NCBI RefSeq assembly: GCF_902826555.1
Contig: NZ_CADEFI010000003.1
Location: 121,000 to 184,999 of the forward strand
DNA from: an uncultured Hyphomicrobium sp.
GTDB lineage: Bacteria; Pseudomonadota; Alphaproteobacteria; Rhizobiales; Hyphomicrobiaceae
DNA: 64,000 nt
Reading direction: 5' to 3'
Shown here: piece by piece, positions 8,569 to 19,688 of the stretch
Numbering within the stretch: the first letter of the stretch is position 1
Layout of the letters: every line of letters begins with the position of its first letter
Notes under the pieces: generated by a model
The model's database searches: none
What the model saw: the letters and a program-made list of their open reading frames with translations, nothing else
What the model was told of the DNA's origin: nothing
Made by a program: the position numbers and the translations under genes

Positions 8569-8886
8569 ATGAGCTGGATCTATCTTGCGCTCGCCGGCCT
8601 GCTCGAGGTCGCGTTCACCACCGCCATCCGCTACTCCGACGGCTTCACCAGACTTTGGCCGACGCTGTTGGTGCTGGCGCTGGCCGGGCTGAGCTTCACA
8701 TGCGTGGCGAAATCCACGGCGACCATCCCACTCGGCACCGCGTATGCCGTTTGGGGCGGCCTCGGCGCGATCGGGACGGCCGCGATCGGCATTCTCTACT
8801 TCGCGGAGCCGGTGACGCTCTGGCGCATCGTCTTTCTGGCGCTCCTCGTAGCGTCGATCGCCGGCTTAAAGCTCGTCACCGACTGA
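8569..8886 (+). CDS. SMR-family small exporter (SugE/Gdx-like), copy 2
   Basis: A 105-residue four-helix protein very like the copy at 4382-4699. Both share AGxxE in helix 1, GFT-K/R-LWP, the PLGTAYA-WGG block, GILYF-EP, LWR and the identical end SIAGLKLVTD. It probably acts as a dual-topology dimer exporting guanidinium-like or quaternary ammonium cations with protons, as in SugE/Gdx members. It is transcribed away from the LysR regulator, unlike copy 1, so this copy may be inducible. Its last 21 bases overlap the 3' end of trhO on the other strand. Confidence 0.85.
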   Translation: MSWIYLALAGLLEVAFTTAIRYSDGFTRLWPTLLVLALAGLSFTCVAKSTATIPLGTAYAVWGGLGAIGTAAIGILYFAEPVTLWRIVFLALLVASIAGLKLVTD

Positions 8887-9681
8887 GCAGCGTGGGCATA
8901 ACCCCGCACCGCCGGTCTCGGCGTCTCGCGGAACGGGAGCGCCGCACGACTTGCACATGGCATGGGTGCCCGGGCGCACGCCGTGCTCCAGCGCGACGCG
9001 CTCGTCGAAGACAAAGCATTCGCCTCGCCACATGCTCTGCTCAGGCGGGACCGTCTCCAGATATTTCAGGATGCCGCCTTCCAAGTGATAAACCTCGGGG
9101 AAGCCTTGCGAGAGCATGAAGGCGGACGCCTTCTCGCAGCGGATGCCTCCGGTGCAGAACATGGCAACGCGCTTGTGCTTCTCGGGGTCGAGGTTGGCGG
9201 CCACGAAATCGGGAAACTCGCTGAAGGCCCGCGTGGCGGGATCGATGGCACCCTCGAAGGTGCCTATGCCGACCTCGTAGGCGTTGCGCGTGTCGATGAC
9301 GAGCACGTCGGGATCGGCGAGGAGTGCGTTCCAGTCCTCCGGCTTGACGTAGGTGCCGACGCGTCGCGCGGGATCAGCCTCGGGCCGGCGGAGCGTCACG
9401 ATCTCGCGTTTCAGCCTCACCTTGAGACGGCCAAAGGGCATTTCGTCGGCGTAGGACTCCTTGCTCACCAGATCCGCGAAGCGCGGATCGGCGCGCAGAT
9501 GCGCGAGCACCTGGCGGATGCCTTCGTCCGGGCCGGCAATGGTGGCGTTGATGCCTTCCGGCGCCAGAAGGATCGTCCCCTTGATCTCATGGTCCCGGCC
9601 AAGAGCGAGCAACGTCTCGCGCAGCTCCGGCAGCTCTGCGAGCGAAACGAACTTGTAGAATGCTGTGACGGTGACCGACAT
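8866..9681 (-). CDS. trhO: tRNA uridine(34) hydroxylase (rhodanese-domain), TrhO
   Basis: TrhO makes 5-hydroxyuridine at the wobble base of tRNAs using oxygen. Start set at ATG 9681 (MSVTVTAFYKFVSL), the conserved beginning, not the longer frame at 9708. The 271-residue protein has the N-terminal acylphosphatase-like domain (ILLAPEGINATIAG) and a rhodanese domain with DTRNAYEVGIGTFEGA. The catalytic Cys is in MFCTGGIRCEKAS, and a C-terminal CKSC...CPRC pair may bind zinc. It follows pip by 10 bases, so they form a two-gene operon. TAA stop lies inside the SMR gene 3' end on the other strand. Confidence 0.92.
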   Translation of the reverse strand: MSVTVTAFYKFVSLAELPELRETLLALGRDHEIKGTILLAPEGINATIAGPDEGIRQVLAHLRADPRFADLVSKESYADEMPFGRLKVRLKREIVTLRRPEADPARRVGTYVKPEDWNALLADPDVLVIDTRNAYEVGIGTFEGAIDPATRAFSEFPDFVAANLDPEKHKRVAMFCTGGIRCEKASAFMLSQGFPEVYHLEGGILKYLETVPPEQSMWRGECFVFDERVALEHGVRPGTHAMCKSCGAPVPRDAETGGAGLCPRCSVGDEL

Positions 9682-9691
9682 GGCGGCGGGT

Positions 9692-10648
9692 CTAGCGCTT
9701 GTCCGCAAGCTTGTCGATGGCGCGCTTCATCGCCTCGAAGACGCCCGGTTCCGTCATGGCGTGTCCGGCGCTCGGCACGATGTCGAGGCGGCACCCGGGC
9801 CAGCGCCTGGCCAGCTCGAAAGCGGCGCGCGGCGGGCAGAGGAGGTCGTAGCGGCCCTGCACGATCACACCGGGGATCCCGCCGAGACGATGAGCACCTT
9901 GCAGGAGCTCGCCGGGCTTCATAAAAAAATGATTGGCGATGTAGTGCGCCTCGATGATCGGCGTCGGCGGAACACGCCCTTCAACGGACAGCGTCTCGGG
10001 AAGCATGATCGCGCCGGGCGCGAACTCCGATAGGATGCGCTCGAACCGGTACCAATGACGCGCGGCGGGATCGCGGATGGCGGGATCGGTGCTGGTTAGG
10101 CGGGAAACATAAGCCGCGAGCGGATCGGCGCGCTCGTTTTCGGGCAATGCCGCGACGAAGGTCTCGTAGAGATCCGGGCGGATCTCGGCCGGGGCTTGGC
10201 GAAAGGCCCAATCGACCTCGCTGTCGGTGCCGAGAAACACGGCGCGCAGCACAAGCGCCGAGACGCGTTCGGGGTGAGTCTCGGCATAGGCGAGGGCGAG
10301 GGTCGATCCCCAGGAGCCGCCGACGATCAGCATCTTGTCGAAGCCCATATGCGTCCGGATACGCTCGATGTCGGCCACGAGGTGCTGCGTGGTGTTGGCG
10401 TGCGTCGAGAGGTAGGGATGGCTACGGCCGGCGCCGCGCTGATCGAACAGAACCGCGTGAAATCTGGCAGGATCGAAGAGCAAGCGATGGGTGTGCTGCG
10501 ATCCGCTCCCGGGGCCGCCGTGGAGGAACAGCGCCGGGACGCCGCCGCGCGTGCCGACCTCCTCCACGTAGAGCCAATGCCCATCGCCCGCGTCAAGCAT
10601 GACGGCATCGAACGGGCGAGGGATGTCGGACGGCACTGGCAAACTCAT
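9692..10648 (-). CDS. pip: proline iminopeptidase
   Basis: A 318-residue alpha/beta hydrolase of peptidase family S33, which removes N-terminal proline from peptides. Start at ATG 10648 (MSLPVPSDIPRPFDAVML); the longer frame to 10735 has no family similarity. Motifs: oxyanion HGGPGSGS (~46-53), nucleophile elbow GGSWGSTLALAYAE, Asp in VIVQGRYDLLCP, and His in VPSAGHAM near the C-terminus. Cytoplasmic; no signal peptide. First gene of a pip-trhO pair. Confidence 0.93.
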   Translation of the reverse strand: MSLPVPSDIPRPFDAVMLDAGDGHWLYVEEVGTRGGVPALFLHGGPGSGSQHTHRLLFDPARFHAVLFDQRGAGRSHPYLSTHANTTQHLVADIERIRTHMGFDKMLIVGGSWGSTLALAYAETHPERVSALVLRAVFLGTDSEVDWAFRQAPAEIRPDLYETFVAALPENERADPLAAYVSRLTSTDPAIRDPAARHWYRFERILSEFAPGAIMLPETLSVEGRVPPTPIIEAHYIANHFFMKPGELLQGAHRLGGIPGVIVQGRYDLLCPPRAAFELARRWPGCRLDIVPSAGHAMTEPGVFEAMKRAIDKLADKR

Positions 10649-10818
10649 CGGACCTCGAGACCTTTGTTCGCGCGGCTTTCCCAACAGATGCAAGCCTCTA
10701 TGGCCGACGCAGACTGCGTTAGCGCGAAACGGCATTCAAGTGCACATTTTTCGGGCTTTTCCGATTGGAACGCGCGGGCCTATGGTGGCGTTATGCGTAG
10801 CTGAAGAGGGTCTCATCT

Positions 10819-11658
10819 ATGCTGATCAACTACGGCTTCGATATCGCCATCACCGTTCCGCAAGCGACGCCGCTCATCACCCTTCTCGACATTCGCGACG
10901 GCCGACGCGCCGATCTCAAGGGCGAGGGTCCATTCCTAACCCGCCCGGAGGTCCCCGTCAGGGTGTATCGCGATCTGTTCGGCAATATCTGCCGGCGCAT
11001 GGTGGTGCCCAAGGGCGAGTTCAGCTTCACGCTCGACGGGACCATTCGCGACACAGGGCTGCCGGATTTCATCGACGAGAGCCTTCCCGAAGTGCCGATC
11101 TCGAAGCTTCCCGACGACGTTCTCGTCTACCTGCTCGGCAGCCGCTATTGCGAGACCGATCAGTTGAGCGAGATGGCCTGGCAGCGCTTCGGCACCCTCA
11201 AGCCGGGATGGACTCGCGTGCAGGCGATCGTCGATTTCGTGCACGAGCGGCTGGCCTTCGGCTACCAGCATGCACGCGCGACGCGCTCCGCGGCCGAAGC
11301 CTACGAGGAACGCATCGGCGTGTGCCGTGACTTCGCGCATCTCACCATCGCGCTCTGCCGCTGCCTCAACATCCCGGCGCGCTACGTCAACGGCTACCTG
11401 GGCGACATCGGGGTGCCGAAAGATCCGGCGCCGATGGATTTCAGCGCGTGGTGCGAGGTCTATCTGGGAGGGCGCTGGTGCACATTCGATGCGCGGCACA
11501 ACAAGCCCCGCATCGGGCGTATCGTCGTCGCACACGGACGCGATGCGACCGACGTATCACTCCTGCACACGTTCGGCCAGCACACGCTCAACGCGTTCAA
11601 AGTCTGGACGGACGAGGTCAGCGAGGCGCGGATCTCCCCGACGCCTGCCGCGGCGTGA
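10819..11658 (+). CDS. transglutaminase-like cysteine protein
   Basis: A 279-residue protein with an N-terminal beta domain (residues 1-120) and a C-terminal transglutaminase-like core. The nucleophile region is YEERIGVCRDFAHLTIALCR (Cys near 172) and the Asp region is WCTFDARHN. The position where the family usually has the catalytic His (xHAWxEVYL) reads MDFSAWCEVYL, so His is replaced by Ser. The ATG at 10819 follows a GAAGAGGG ribosome site. Such proteins are found widely in alphaproteobacteria, some in cyanophycin- or peptide-related clusters; the role here is unknown. It converges on gyrB with an 7-base gap. Confidence 0.8.
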   Translation: MLINYGFDIAITVPQATPLITLLDIRDGRRADLKGEGPFLTRPEVPVRVYRDLFGNICRRMVVPKGEFSFTLDGTIRDTGLPDFIDESLPEVPISKLPDDVLVYLLGSRYCETDQLSEMAWQRFGTLKPGWTRVQAIVDFVHERLAFGYQHARATRSAAEAYEERIGVCRDFAHLTIALCRCLNIPARYVNGYLGDIGVPKDPAPMDFSAWCEVYLGGRWCTFDARHNKPRIGRIVVAHGRDATDVSLLHTFGQHTLNAFKVWTDEVSEARISPTPAAA

Positions 11659-11665
11659 CGGCAGG

Positions 11666-14221
<2,556 letters not shown>

Positions 14222-14261
14222 TCAATTAATTGACTTGGTGCGTCCGCAAGTCCACCCGGCA

Positions 14262-15461
14262 TTAGCCGGAGCGCGTGAGCGCGCCGTCCGCCACACGCCA
14301 AAACTGGGCCTTTCCCGTCAGACTCGAAAAGGCTTGACTGTCGGTTCCCGTCATCCAGGCCTGGGTGCCGAGGCGTAGCAATTCCTCGAACAGCGCAGCG
14401 CGGCGATCCGCATCGAGATGAGCCGTGACCTCGTCGAGCAACAGCATGGGCGCCAGGCCGTCGCGGCGCGCCCTGACCAGCTCGGCATGCGCGAGCAGGA
14501 GGCCGATCAGGAGCGCCTTCTGCTCACCCGTAGAGGAATGCTTTGCCGCCGTGGCCTTGGGGCCGTGCGTCACGACAAAGTCGCTGCGGTGCGGGCCGTC
14601 GAGCGCACGTCCCGCGGCGCGGTCGCGCTCGCGCACGTCGCGCAGGAGGCGCGCGTATGCATCCTCCACGTCGACGGCGGCGCGTTGTGAGAGATCGCGA
14701 TCGATGGCTCCTTCGAGATGCGCCAGGCTCCAAGGAAAGGGGCTCGCGGGATCGCGTACGCGACGGGCGGCGATCACGGATGCGAGGGCCGCGACGGCCT
14801 CCGCGCGCGCTGCCGCCACAGCGACCCCCATCTCCGCCATGACAACCTCGAGACCGTCGAGCTGGGCGCCGCGTGTCATGCCATCCGAGAGCAGGCGATT
14901 TCTCTGCGCCATGGCGCGCTCAAAACGGCCGGCGCGCGTGCGATGGCCGGAATCGAAGCAAACGATGAGGCGGTCGAGAAAGCGGCGTCGCTCGGACGCC
15001 GGCCCGGTGAAGAGCCCGTCGGTGGCGGGCGTGACCCAGACCATTTCAACGTACTCGCCGAGAGTGCCGGAGCCGGACTTCGTCTCGCCGTCGATGCGCA
15101 CGATGCGGCTCGTCGCGCGGTCACTCTGCATCGCGGCCGCGGCTTGTCCGGTGCCGATGGTGACGGGACCGATCGCGGTGTGAACGAGCGCCGACACCGA
15201 CCAGCTGCCATCGCCTCCGGCCCAGGCAAGATCGGCGAGGGGGGCCTGGCGCAAACCCTGTCCCGGGGCGAGGAGGGAGACTGCTTCGAGAATATTGGTC
15301 TTTCCGGACCCGTTGGGGCCGGTCAGCACAACCGGATCCGGGCCGAGCTCCATGGCGAGCGCCGCATAGTTGCGGAAGCCCGTCAGCCCTAGTCGCTCGA
15401 TCCAGAGGCGGGGCGCGGCTTGCGGCGCGGATGAAGCTTCTGTGTCGGAGGCTTGCGACAA
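14262..15461 (-). CDS. recF: DNA replication and repair protein RecF
   Basis: RecF is an SMC-like ATPase that loads RecA at single-strand gaps. The frame begins with TTG 15461, two bases after the dnaN stop, because no ATG or GTG fits upstream of the conserved start (LWIERLGLTGFRNYAALAMELG). Seen motifs: Walker A TGPNGSGKTNILEAVSLL (~47), signature STGEQKALLIGLLLAH and Walker B APMLLLDEVTAHLDADRR. 399 residues, slightly long because of a ~17-residue polar N-terminus, which makes the exact start uncertain. Tight spacing suggests translational coupling to dnaN. Confidence 0.93.
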   Translation of the reverse strand: MSQASDTEASSAPQAAPRLWIERLGLTGFRNYAALAMELGPDPVVLTGPNGSGKTNILEAVSLLAPGQGLRQAPLADLAWAGGDGSWSVSALVHTAIGPVTIGTGQAAAAMQSDRATSRIVRIDGETKSGSGTLGEYVEMVWVTPATDGLFTGPASERRRFLDRLIVCFDSGHRTRAGRFERAMAQRNRLLSDGMTRGAQLDGLEVVMAEMGVAVAAARAEAVAALASVIAARRVRDPASPFPWSLAHLEGAIDRDLSQRAAVDVEDAYARLLRDVRERDRAAGRALDGPHRSDFVVTHGPKATAAKHSSTGEQKALLIGLLLAHAELVRARRDGLAPMLLLDEVTAHLDADRRAALFEELLRLGTQAWMTGTDSQAFSSLTGKAQFWRVADGALTRSG

Positions 15462-15463
15462 AC

Positions 15464-16582
15464 CTACACGCGCATCGGCATCAGGACGTAGAGCGCCGTC
15501 AGATCCTCGGCGCCGCGGATCATGGTCGGCGAGCCGGGATCGGCCAACAGGAAGCGGGCCTCATCGCCTTCGAGCTGGCCGGCGATGTCGAGCAGGTACT
15601 TGGCATTGAAGCCGATCTCGAGCGGCGAGGCGGTGTAGTTGACGCCAATCTCCTCGGTGGCACTGCCGCCCTCGGGATTGTTGACGGAGAGCACGAGCTT
15701 GCCCTGTGAGATGTTGAGCTTCACGGCGCGCCCGCGCTCGCTGGCAATGGTGGAGACACGATCGACGGCGCTTATGAAGTCGGCGTTGGCGACGCGCAGC
15801 TCCTTGTCGTTGCCTTGCGGAATGACGCGGCCATAGTCGGGGAAGGTGCCGTCGATGAGCTTCGACGTCAGCGTCACGGAGCCGATCTCGAAGCGCACCT
15901 TGGATGCCGAGACCGCAACCTTGACGGTTTCGGCGCTTTCCTCGATCAGGCGATGCAGCTCGTGCACCGTCTTGCGCGGAATGATCACGCCGGGCATGCC
16001 CTCGGCGCCCTTGGGACGCGGAAGCTCCGCCTGGGCGAGACGGTGGCCATCGGTGGCGACGGCGCGCAGCGTCGGCGTTTTTCCGGCATCGGCGATGTGG
16101 AAGTAGATGCCATTCAAATAGTAGCGCGTCTCCTCGGTGGAGATGGCGAAGCGCGTCTTGTCGATCATGCGCTTCAGGTCCTTCGCGGCGACCTCAAAGG
16201 TGGTCCCGAGATCGCCGGCGTTGAGATCGGGAAAATCCTCGGGGCCCAACGTTTGCAGAGCGAAGCGGGCCTGTCCGGCGGCAAGGGTCAGGCGCTCCTT
16301 CTCGGCGTCGCGGCGAATGTCGACCTGACTGCCTTCGGGGAGCTTCCTCACGATGTCATGCAGGATGTGGGCGGGAACCGTGACGGCGCCCGGTGCTGCG
16401 ACCTCGGCGCGGACCTCCTCGATCACCTCGCGCTCGAGATCCGTCGCCTTGAGCTCGAGCGCCTGGCCGGATGCCTTCAACAGCACGTTAGAGAGGATCG
16501 GAATGGTCGTGCGGCGCTCGACGACGCTCGTCACATGTCCGAGCGCTCTCAAGAGTTCACCGCGTTCGATCACAAGCCGCAT
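15464..16582 (-). CDS. dnaN: DNA polymerase III beta sliding clamp
   Basis: DnaN forms the dimeric ring that tethers Pol III to DNA. The 372-residue protein starts MRLVIERGELLRALGHVTSVVERRTTIPILSNVLL and ends with ALYVLMPMRV, the usual clamp C-terminus that helps form the protein-binding cleft. Three repeats of the clamp fold span the length. It lies 350 bases downstream of dnaA and directly before recF. Identification is secure. Confidence 0.97.
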   Translation of the reverse strand: MRLVIERGELLRALGHVTSVVERRTTIPILSNVLLKASGQALELKATDLEREVIEEVRAEVAAPGAVTVPAHILHDIVRKLPEGSQVDIRRDAEKERLTLAAGQARFALQTLGPEDFPDLNAGDLGTTFEVAAKDLKRMIDKTRFAISTEETRYYLNGIYFHIADAGKTPTLRAVATDGHRLAQAELPRPKGAEGMPGVIIPRKTVHELHRLIEESAETVKVAVSASKVRFEIGSVTLTSKLIDGTFPDYGRVIPQGNDKELRVANADFISAVDRVSTIASERGRAVKLNISQGKLVLSVNNPEGGSATEEIGVNYTASPLEIGFNAKYLLDIAGQLEGDEARFLLADPGSPTMIRGAEDLTALYVLMPMRV

Positions 16583-16932
16583 CGTTCGCCTCGACGTTTT
16601 TCCGCTTCCCAGTGAAGCACGAGATCGCAGGTGGACAAAAGGTAGCCCGACGTCCTCCGATACGCGGATGGATGAATAGCCCAGCTTTCGTCATGGATGA
16701 AAGTAATGGCGTGGAGGCACAACTTGCCCCGATTGCGCCTTGAATTTCAAGGGGTCCTGCGCCGTTGTTCGCGCATTCCGTTGCTCGGCGCACGCTTTTG
16801 ATGCGGACCTGCCAATAAACATCGGGAGCAGCATCGTTAGACGCCGCTCCCGCCCCGCTAGAGCGCGGCGCCGATCTCCCTCGTCACACCGCACCCCGTG
16901 CCTAAACTCTCAATTATGTCAGTCCATTACAC
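16583..16932. other. 350-base noncoding gap between dnaA and dnaN
   Basis: No coding frame with a believable composition or ribosome site. The 3' side of dnaA (16905-16932) is AT-rich without a clear hairpin, and the part near 16690-16740 should hold the dnaN promoter. GGATGGATGAA near 16668-16678 and GGATGAAAG near 16694-16702 are similar short direct repeats. I found no 9-base DnaA box of TTATCCACA type here. Confidence 0.5.
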
Positions 16933-18486
16933 CTAGTGGGATATGAGCTTCTTCAACTCGTCAATTTCATCTCTGAGGCCGGCATCCCCAGCGATCACGG
17001 TCTCGATCTTGCGAATTGCGTGCAGAACGGTCGTGTGATCGCGATTGCCGAAACGGCGGCCGATCTCGGGCAGCGAGCGGTGGGTCAGCTGCTTGGCGAG
17101 GTACATGCCGATCTGGCGCGGCCAGACCACCGAGCGGTGACGGCGCTGCGACAGCAAATCGCCCTTCGAAACACCGAAGTGACGCGAGATGATGCGCAGG
17201 ATGTCCTCGATCTTGATGCGGCGCGGCTCGACGCCCTGGAACAGGTCGCGCACCACACTTTCGGCGATGTCGGGCGTGATGGGCGCCCGCATGTGTTGCC
17301 ATGTGAGGTAAAGCCGGTTCACGGCGCCTTCGAGTTCGCGGCCGCTCTCCGTCAGCCGGCTGGCCAGGATATCCACGACCTCGCGCGACAGCTCGAAGCC
17401 GGGATCGGCCGCGCGCTTCTCGGCGATGCGCTGATCGAGAACGCGCTGGCGCAGCTCATGATCGAAGCCGCCGATCTCCGCCACCAGACCGCGCTGAAGA
17501 CGCGAGCGCATGCGCTCGTTTAAGCGTTCGATCTGCGCCGGATGGCGTGCCGAGGCAACGACAACCTGGCGACCGCCGTCGAGCAGGGCATTTATAATGT
17601 GATCGAACTCCTGCTCGGTCTTCTCGCCCTGCATGAACTCGAGGTCGTCGATGAGCAGAATGTTGATCGAGCGGAACTTCTCCTTGAAGGAGAGCGGATC
17701 CTGCGCCCGGAGCGCCTCGACGAACTGATAGCGGAAGCGCTCGGCCGTGAGATAGAGCACCTGCGCGTTCTCGGCGCGACGCTTCACTTCCCAGGCGATG
17801 GCCTGCAGAAGGTGCGTCTTGCCAAGGCCTACCGACGAATAGAGGTAGAGCGGATTGAAGGCGGGATTGTCCGTCAGCACCGTCTCCGCAACCTGAATGG
17901 CACCAGCGTGGGCCATGCGGTTCGCGGGGCCGACGACGAAGTTGTCGAAGGTGTGATGCGGATCCAAAGGCGAGCCTTCGAAGCCGTCGACGCTGGTGCG
18001 TCCGGCCACGGGGCGGATCGCCGGCATCCGCACGGCTTCGGAAATGCCGATGGCGCGCGGCTCGGCCACCGCCTCACGCGCGGTTTTCAGCGGCTCGACC
18101 TCACGGCCGACACTGCGGGCCGCGTTGGAGCCCGGCTGGCGAACCGAAACCGAAACCTGCTGAGCGGTCTTGAACTCCGCTTTGCAGCACTTCAGGAGCT
18201 CCTCCATGTAGTGCGACTCGATCCACTTGCGGAGAAACACGACAGGCACCGAGACCTTGACGGTCTTGCCGTCGAAGGAATCGAACTCGAGCGCCTTGAA
18301 CCAGCTCACATAGATGTCTTCGCCGAGGCGTGCGCGCAGCATGGCTCGCACTTTCAATCCCTTGCCTTCGGCGCTGTCGCCCTCGGCTGCGGTTTTCGCA
18401 TCACCGACGACCAGATCGCCCGACGGCGCACGCATGGCCCGTTCAGGCGCAGAAAAAGATAGCTCCGCTTTCGAGATGGCTTGCAT
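16933..18486 (-). CDS. dnaA: chromosomal replication initiator DnaA
   Basis: DnaA binds origin boxes and opens DNA for replication. The 517-residue protein has domain I (MLRARLGEDIYVSWFKALEFDSF), a long variable domain II, and the AAA+ domain III from about residue 180 (HTFDNFVVGPANRMAHA, Walker A SSVGLGKTHLLQAI, Walker B INILLIDDLEFMQG). Domain IV ends in the DnaA-box signature GNRDHTTVLHAIRKIE. The Walker A region has SSVG where many orthologues have GGVG. The upstream gap 18487-18588 has a small hairpin (CTGCCTT / AAGGCAG, 18513-18531) that may lie in the leader. A rhodanese gene is immediately upstream on the same strand. Confidence 0.97.
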   Translation of the reverse strand: MQAISKAELSFSAPERAMRAPSGDLVVGDAKTAAEGDSAEGKGLKVRAMLRARLGEDIYVSWFKALEFDSFDGKTVKVSVPVVFLRKWIESHYMEELLKCCKAEFKTAQQVSVSVRQPGSNAARSVGREVEPLKTAREAVAEPRAIGISEAVRMPAIRPVAGRTSVDGFEGSPLDPHHTFDNFVVGPANRMAHAGAIQVAETVLTDNPAFNPLYLYSSVGLGKTHLLQAIAWEVKRRAENAQVLYLTAERFRYQFVEALRAQDPLSFKEKFRSINILLIDDLEFMQGEKTEQEFDHIINALLDGGRQVVVASARHPAQIERLNERMRSRLQRGLVAEIGGFDHELRQRVLDQRIAEKRAADPGFELSREVVDILASRLTESGRELEGAVNRLYLTWQHMRAPITPDIAESVVRDLFQGVEPRRIKIEDILRIISRHFGVSKGDLLSQRRHRSVVWPRQIGMYLAKQLTHRSLPEIGRRFGNRDHTTVLHAIRKIETVIAGDAGLRDEIDELKKLISH

Positions 18487-18588
18487 TTCTTCTTACCCCG
18501 CACTTGTTACGCCTGCCTTCCGCAAAGGCAGACAGTCCTTGGCTTCGCCCGTTCGCCCAAACGAGCCCGGCCAGTCCCTTGAGACGCT

Positions 18589-19026
18589 CTATCCCTGCCG
18601 CCAGGGCAGCCCGGCTGCTTTCCAGCCCGCGACTTGTCCTCGTTTCTGGGTGGGATCGAGAGGACCCTCGAAGCCATCCGCCACGTTGCGGCAGCGCGTA
18701 TAGCCAGCGCCCGCCATGGCAATCGCAGCCGACCGGCTGCGCGCCCCCGACCGGCAGACGAAGAACAGCTCAGCGTCCTTCGACACACCGGCACCTTCGA
18801 GTTGGCTCGACAGCTTTTCGACGAAGTCCGGGTCAACCCGGTTGTCGGGAAACGTCTGCCACTCGACGGTCAACACACGCTTGTTCAGCGTGCCGAGATC
18901 AGGAGTCCCGACAAAGGTCCATTCCGCTCGAGTCCGCACATCGACCAGAACAGACCCCGCGTCAGCTCCAAGACGCGCCCAGGTTTCATCCACAGGCACA
19001 TCCTCAATATTGACGCGATCGGCCAA
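18589..19026 (-). CDS. single-domain rhodanese-like sulfurtransferase
   Basis: A ~145-residue rhodanese with VDVRTRAEWTFVG, the active-site loop FVCRSGARSRSAAIA (nucleophile Cys) and a closing GWKAAGLPWRQG. The start is probably TTG 19026 (ADRVNIEDVPVDETW) because GAGGG lies about 8 bases before it; another TTG at 19047 in the same frame adds seven residues. Neither frame has an ATG. Single-domain rhodaneses move sulfane sulfur; the partner is unknown. It is 102 bases upstream of dnaA on the same strand. Cytoplasmic. Confidence 0.85.
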   Translation of the reverse strand: MADRVNIEDVPVDETWARLGADAGSVLVDVRTRAEWTFVGTPDLGTLNKRVLTVEWQTFPDNRVDPDFVEKLSSQLEGAGVSKDAELFFVCRSGARSRSAAIAMAGAGYTRCRNVADGFEGPLDPTQKRGQVAGWKAAGLPWRQG

Positions 19027-19274
19027 ACCCTTACCCTCAACCCTCAATGCCGAACTCAGGATTAGCGTCCCGAACTGGCACAGTTAATCAAAACAACTAT
19101 CAGTATTGATCAGTAAAGCAGCACCGGCACCCTGCTAAAACCAGCAGGATACTTGTACTCCACTGAAGTACCGAAGATTTCAGGATGACGCTACGCAACT
19201 AAACCCTGAGTCCGGGCGGGGCGATACTAGGCATTAACAGCCCGTCCAGCCCCGTCGCGCTGACAGGGACTCTT

Positions 19275-19289
19275 TTAAGGGGTCTTTAA
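19275..19289. promoter_or_regulatory. CtrA-type site TTAA-N7-TTAA
   Basis: TTAA at 19275-19278 and TTAA at 19286-19289, separated by exactly 7 bases (GGGGTCT), match the full CtrA recognition consensus known from Caulobacter and rhizobia. It lies upstream of the rhodanese-dnaA genes. In a GC-rich genome a chance perfect match at this location is uncommon, but CtrA itself is not in the window. Confidence 0.5.
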
Positions 19290-19634
19290 CCTCTTAGCAA
19301 GCGCCGGGATGGGTGGAGAAAGGGCCCCAGAGTGCGGGGACGAGCGGTGGGTGCAACGTGGAAAACTTGAGTCCTCTCCACAGGACCAGTGGGGAAACTC
19401 GTTGAGGCTAAAGCTTAATTGGAAGCGGGAAAGAGCGGCCGATTTTGAAATGCGGCAAACCTATGACACGCCGTTGGAGGCCACTTTTTTGTTTGGCGGG
19501 CGGGGCGGCGAGAGGGGCGCGCGGGGAGCGATGGATTGGCCCCCGGCCGGTCACCCTCATGAATCCGTCACTTAGAGGGGAGATCGGAGGGCCGGCGATT
19601 CTGCCGCGCGGCCTTCCATGTGGCGAACAGAGCA

Positions 19635-19672
19635 CACTCATTTTGCGGACGATCGGGTTCGCGAAATGAGTG
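19635..19672 (-). terminator. 13-bp hairpin downstream of rpsT
   Basis: The arms at 19635-19647 (CACTCATTTTGCG) and 19660-19672 (CGCGAAATGAGTG) pair over 13 positions with one G-U, around a 12-base loop, starting 16 bases after the rpsT stop. No T-run follows on the minus strand, so it may act as an mRNA-stabilising or Rho-assisted end rather than a classical terminator. Confidence 0.45.
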
Positions 19673-19688
19673 CGGGAGAAAGCGGGCG

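Larger units (their letters stand above)
19027..19688. other. 660-base intergenic region, possible origin-linked control region
   Basis: One of the longest noncoding stretches in the window, between the rhodanese-dnaA genes and rpsT. The dnaA-proximal third (19081-19200) is AT-rich for this genome and contains ATCAGTA twice. A perfect TTAA-N7-TTAA site lies at 19275-19289. CTCTCCACA at 19373-19381 resembles a DnaA box only weakly. A long hairpin sits at the rpsT end. Reading frames here have no ribosome site and odd composition, so I call no gene. Whether it is oriC cannot be decided by eye. Confidence 0.45.

Noticed and set aside
19309-19575. 88-codon frame in the rhodanese-rpsT gap
   Set aside because: No ribosome site, Arg/Gly-rich late part, no recognisable domain.
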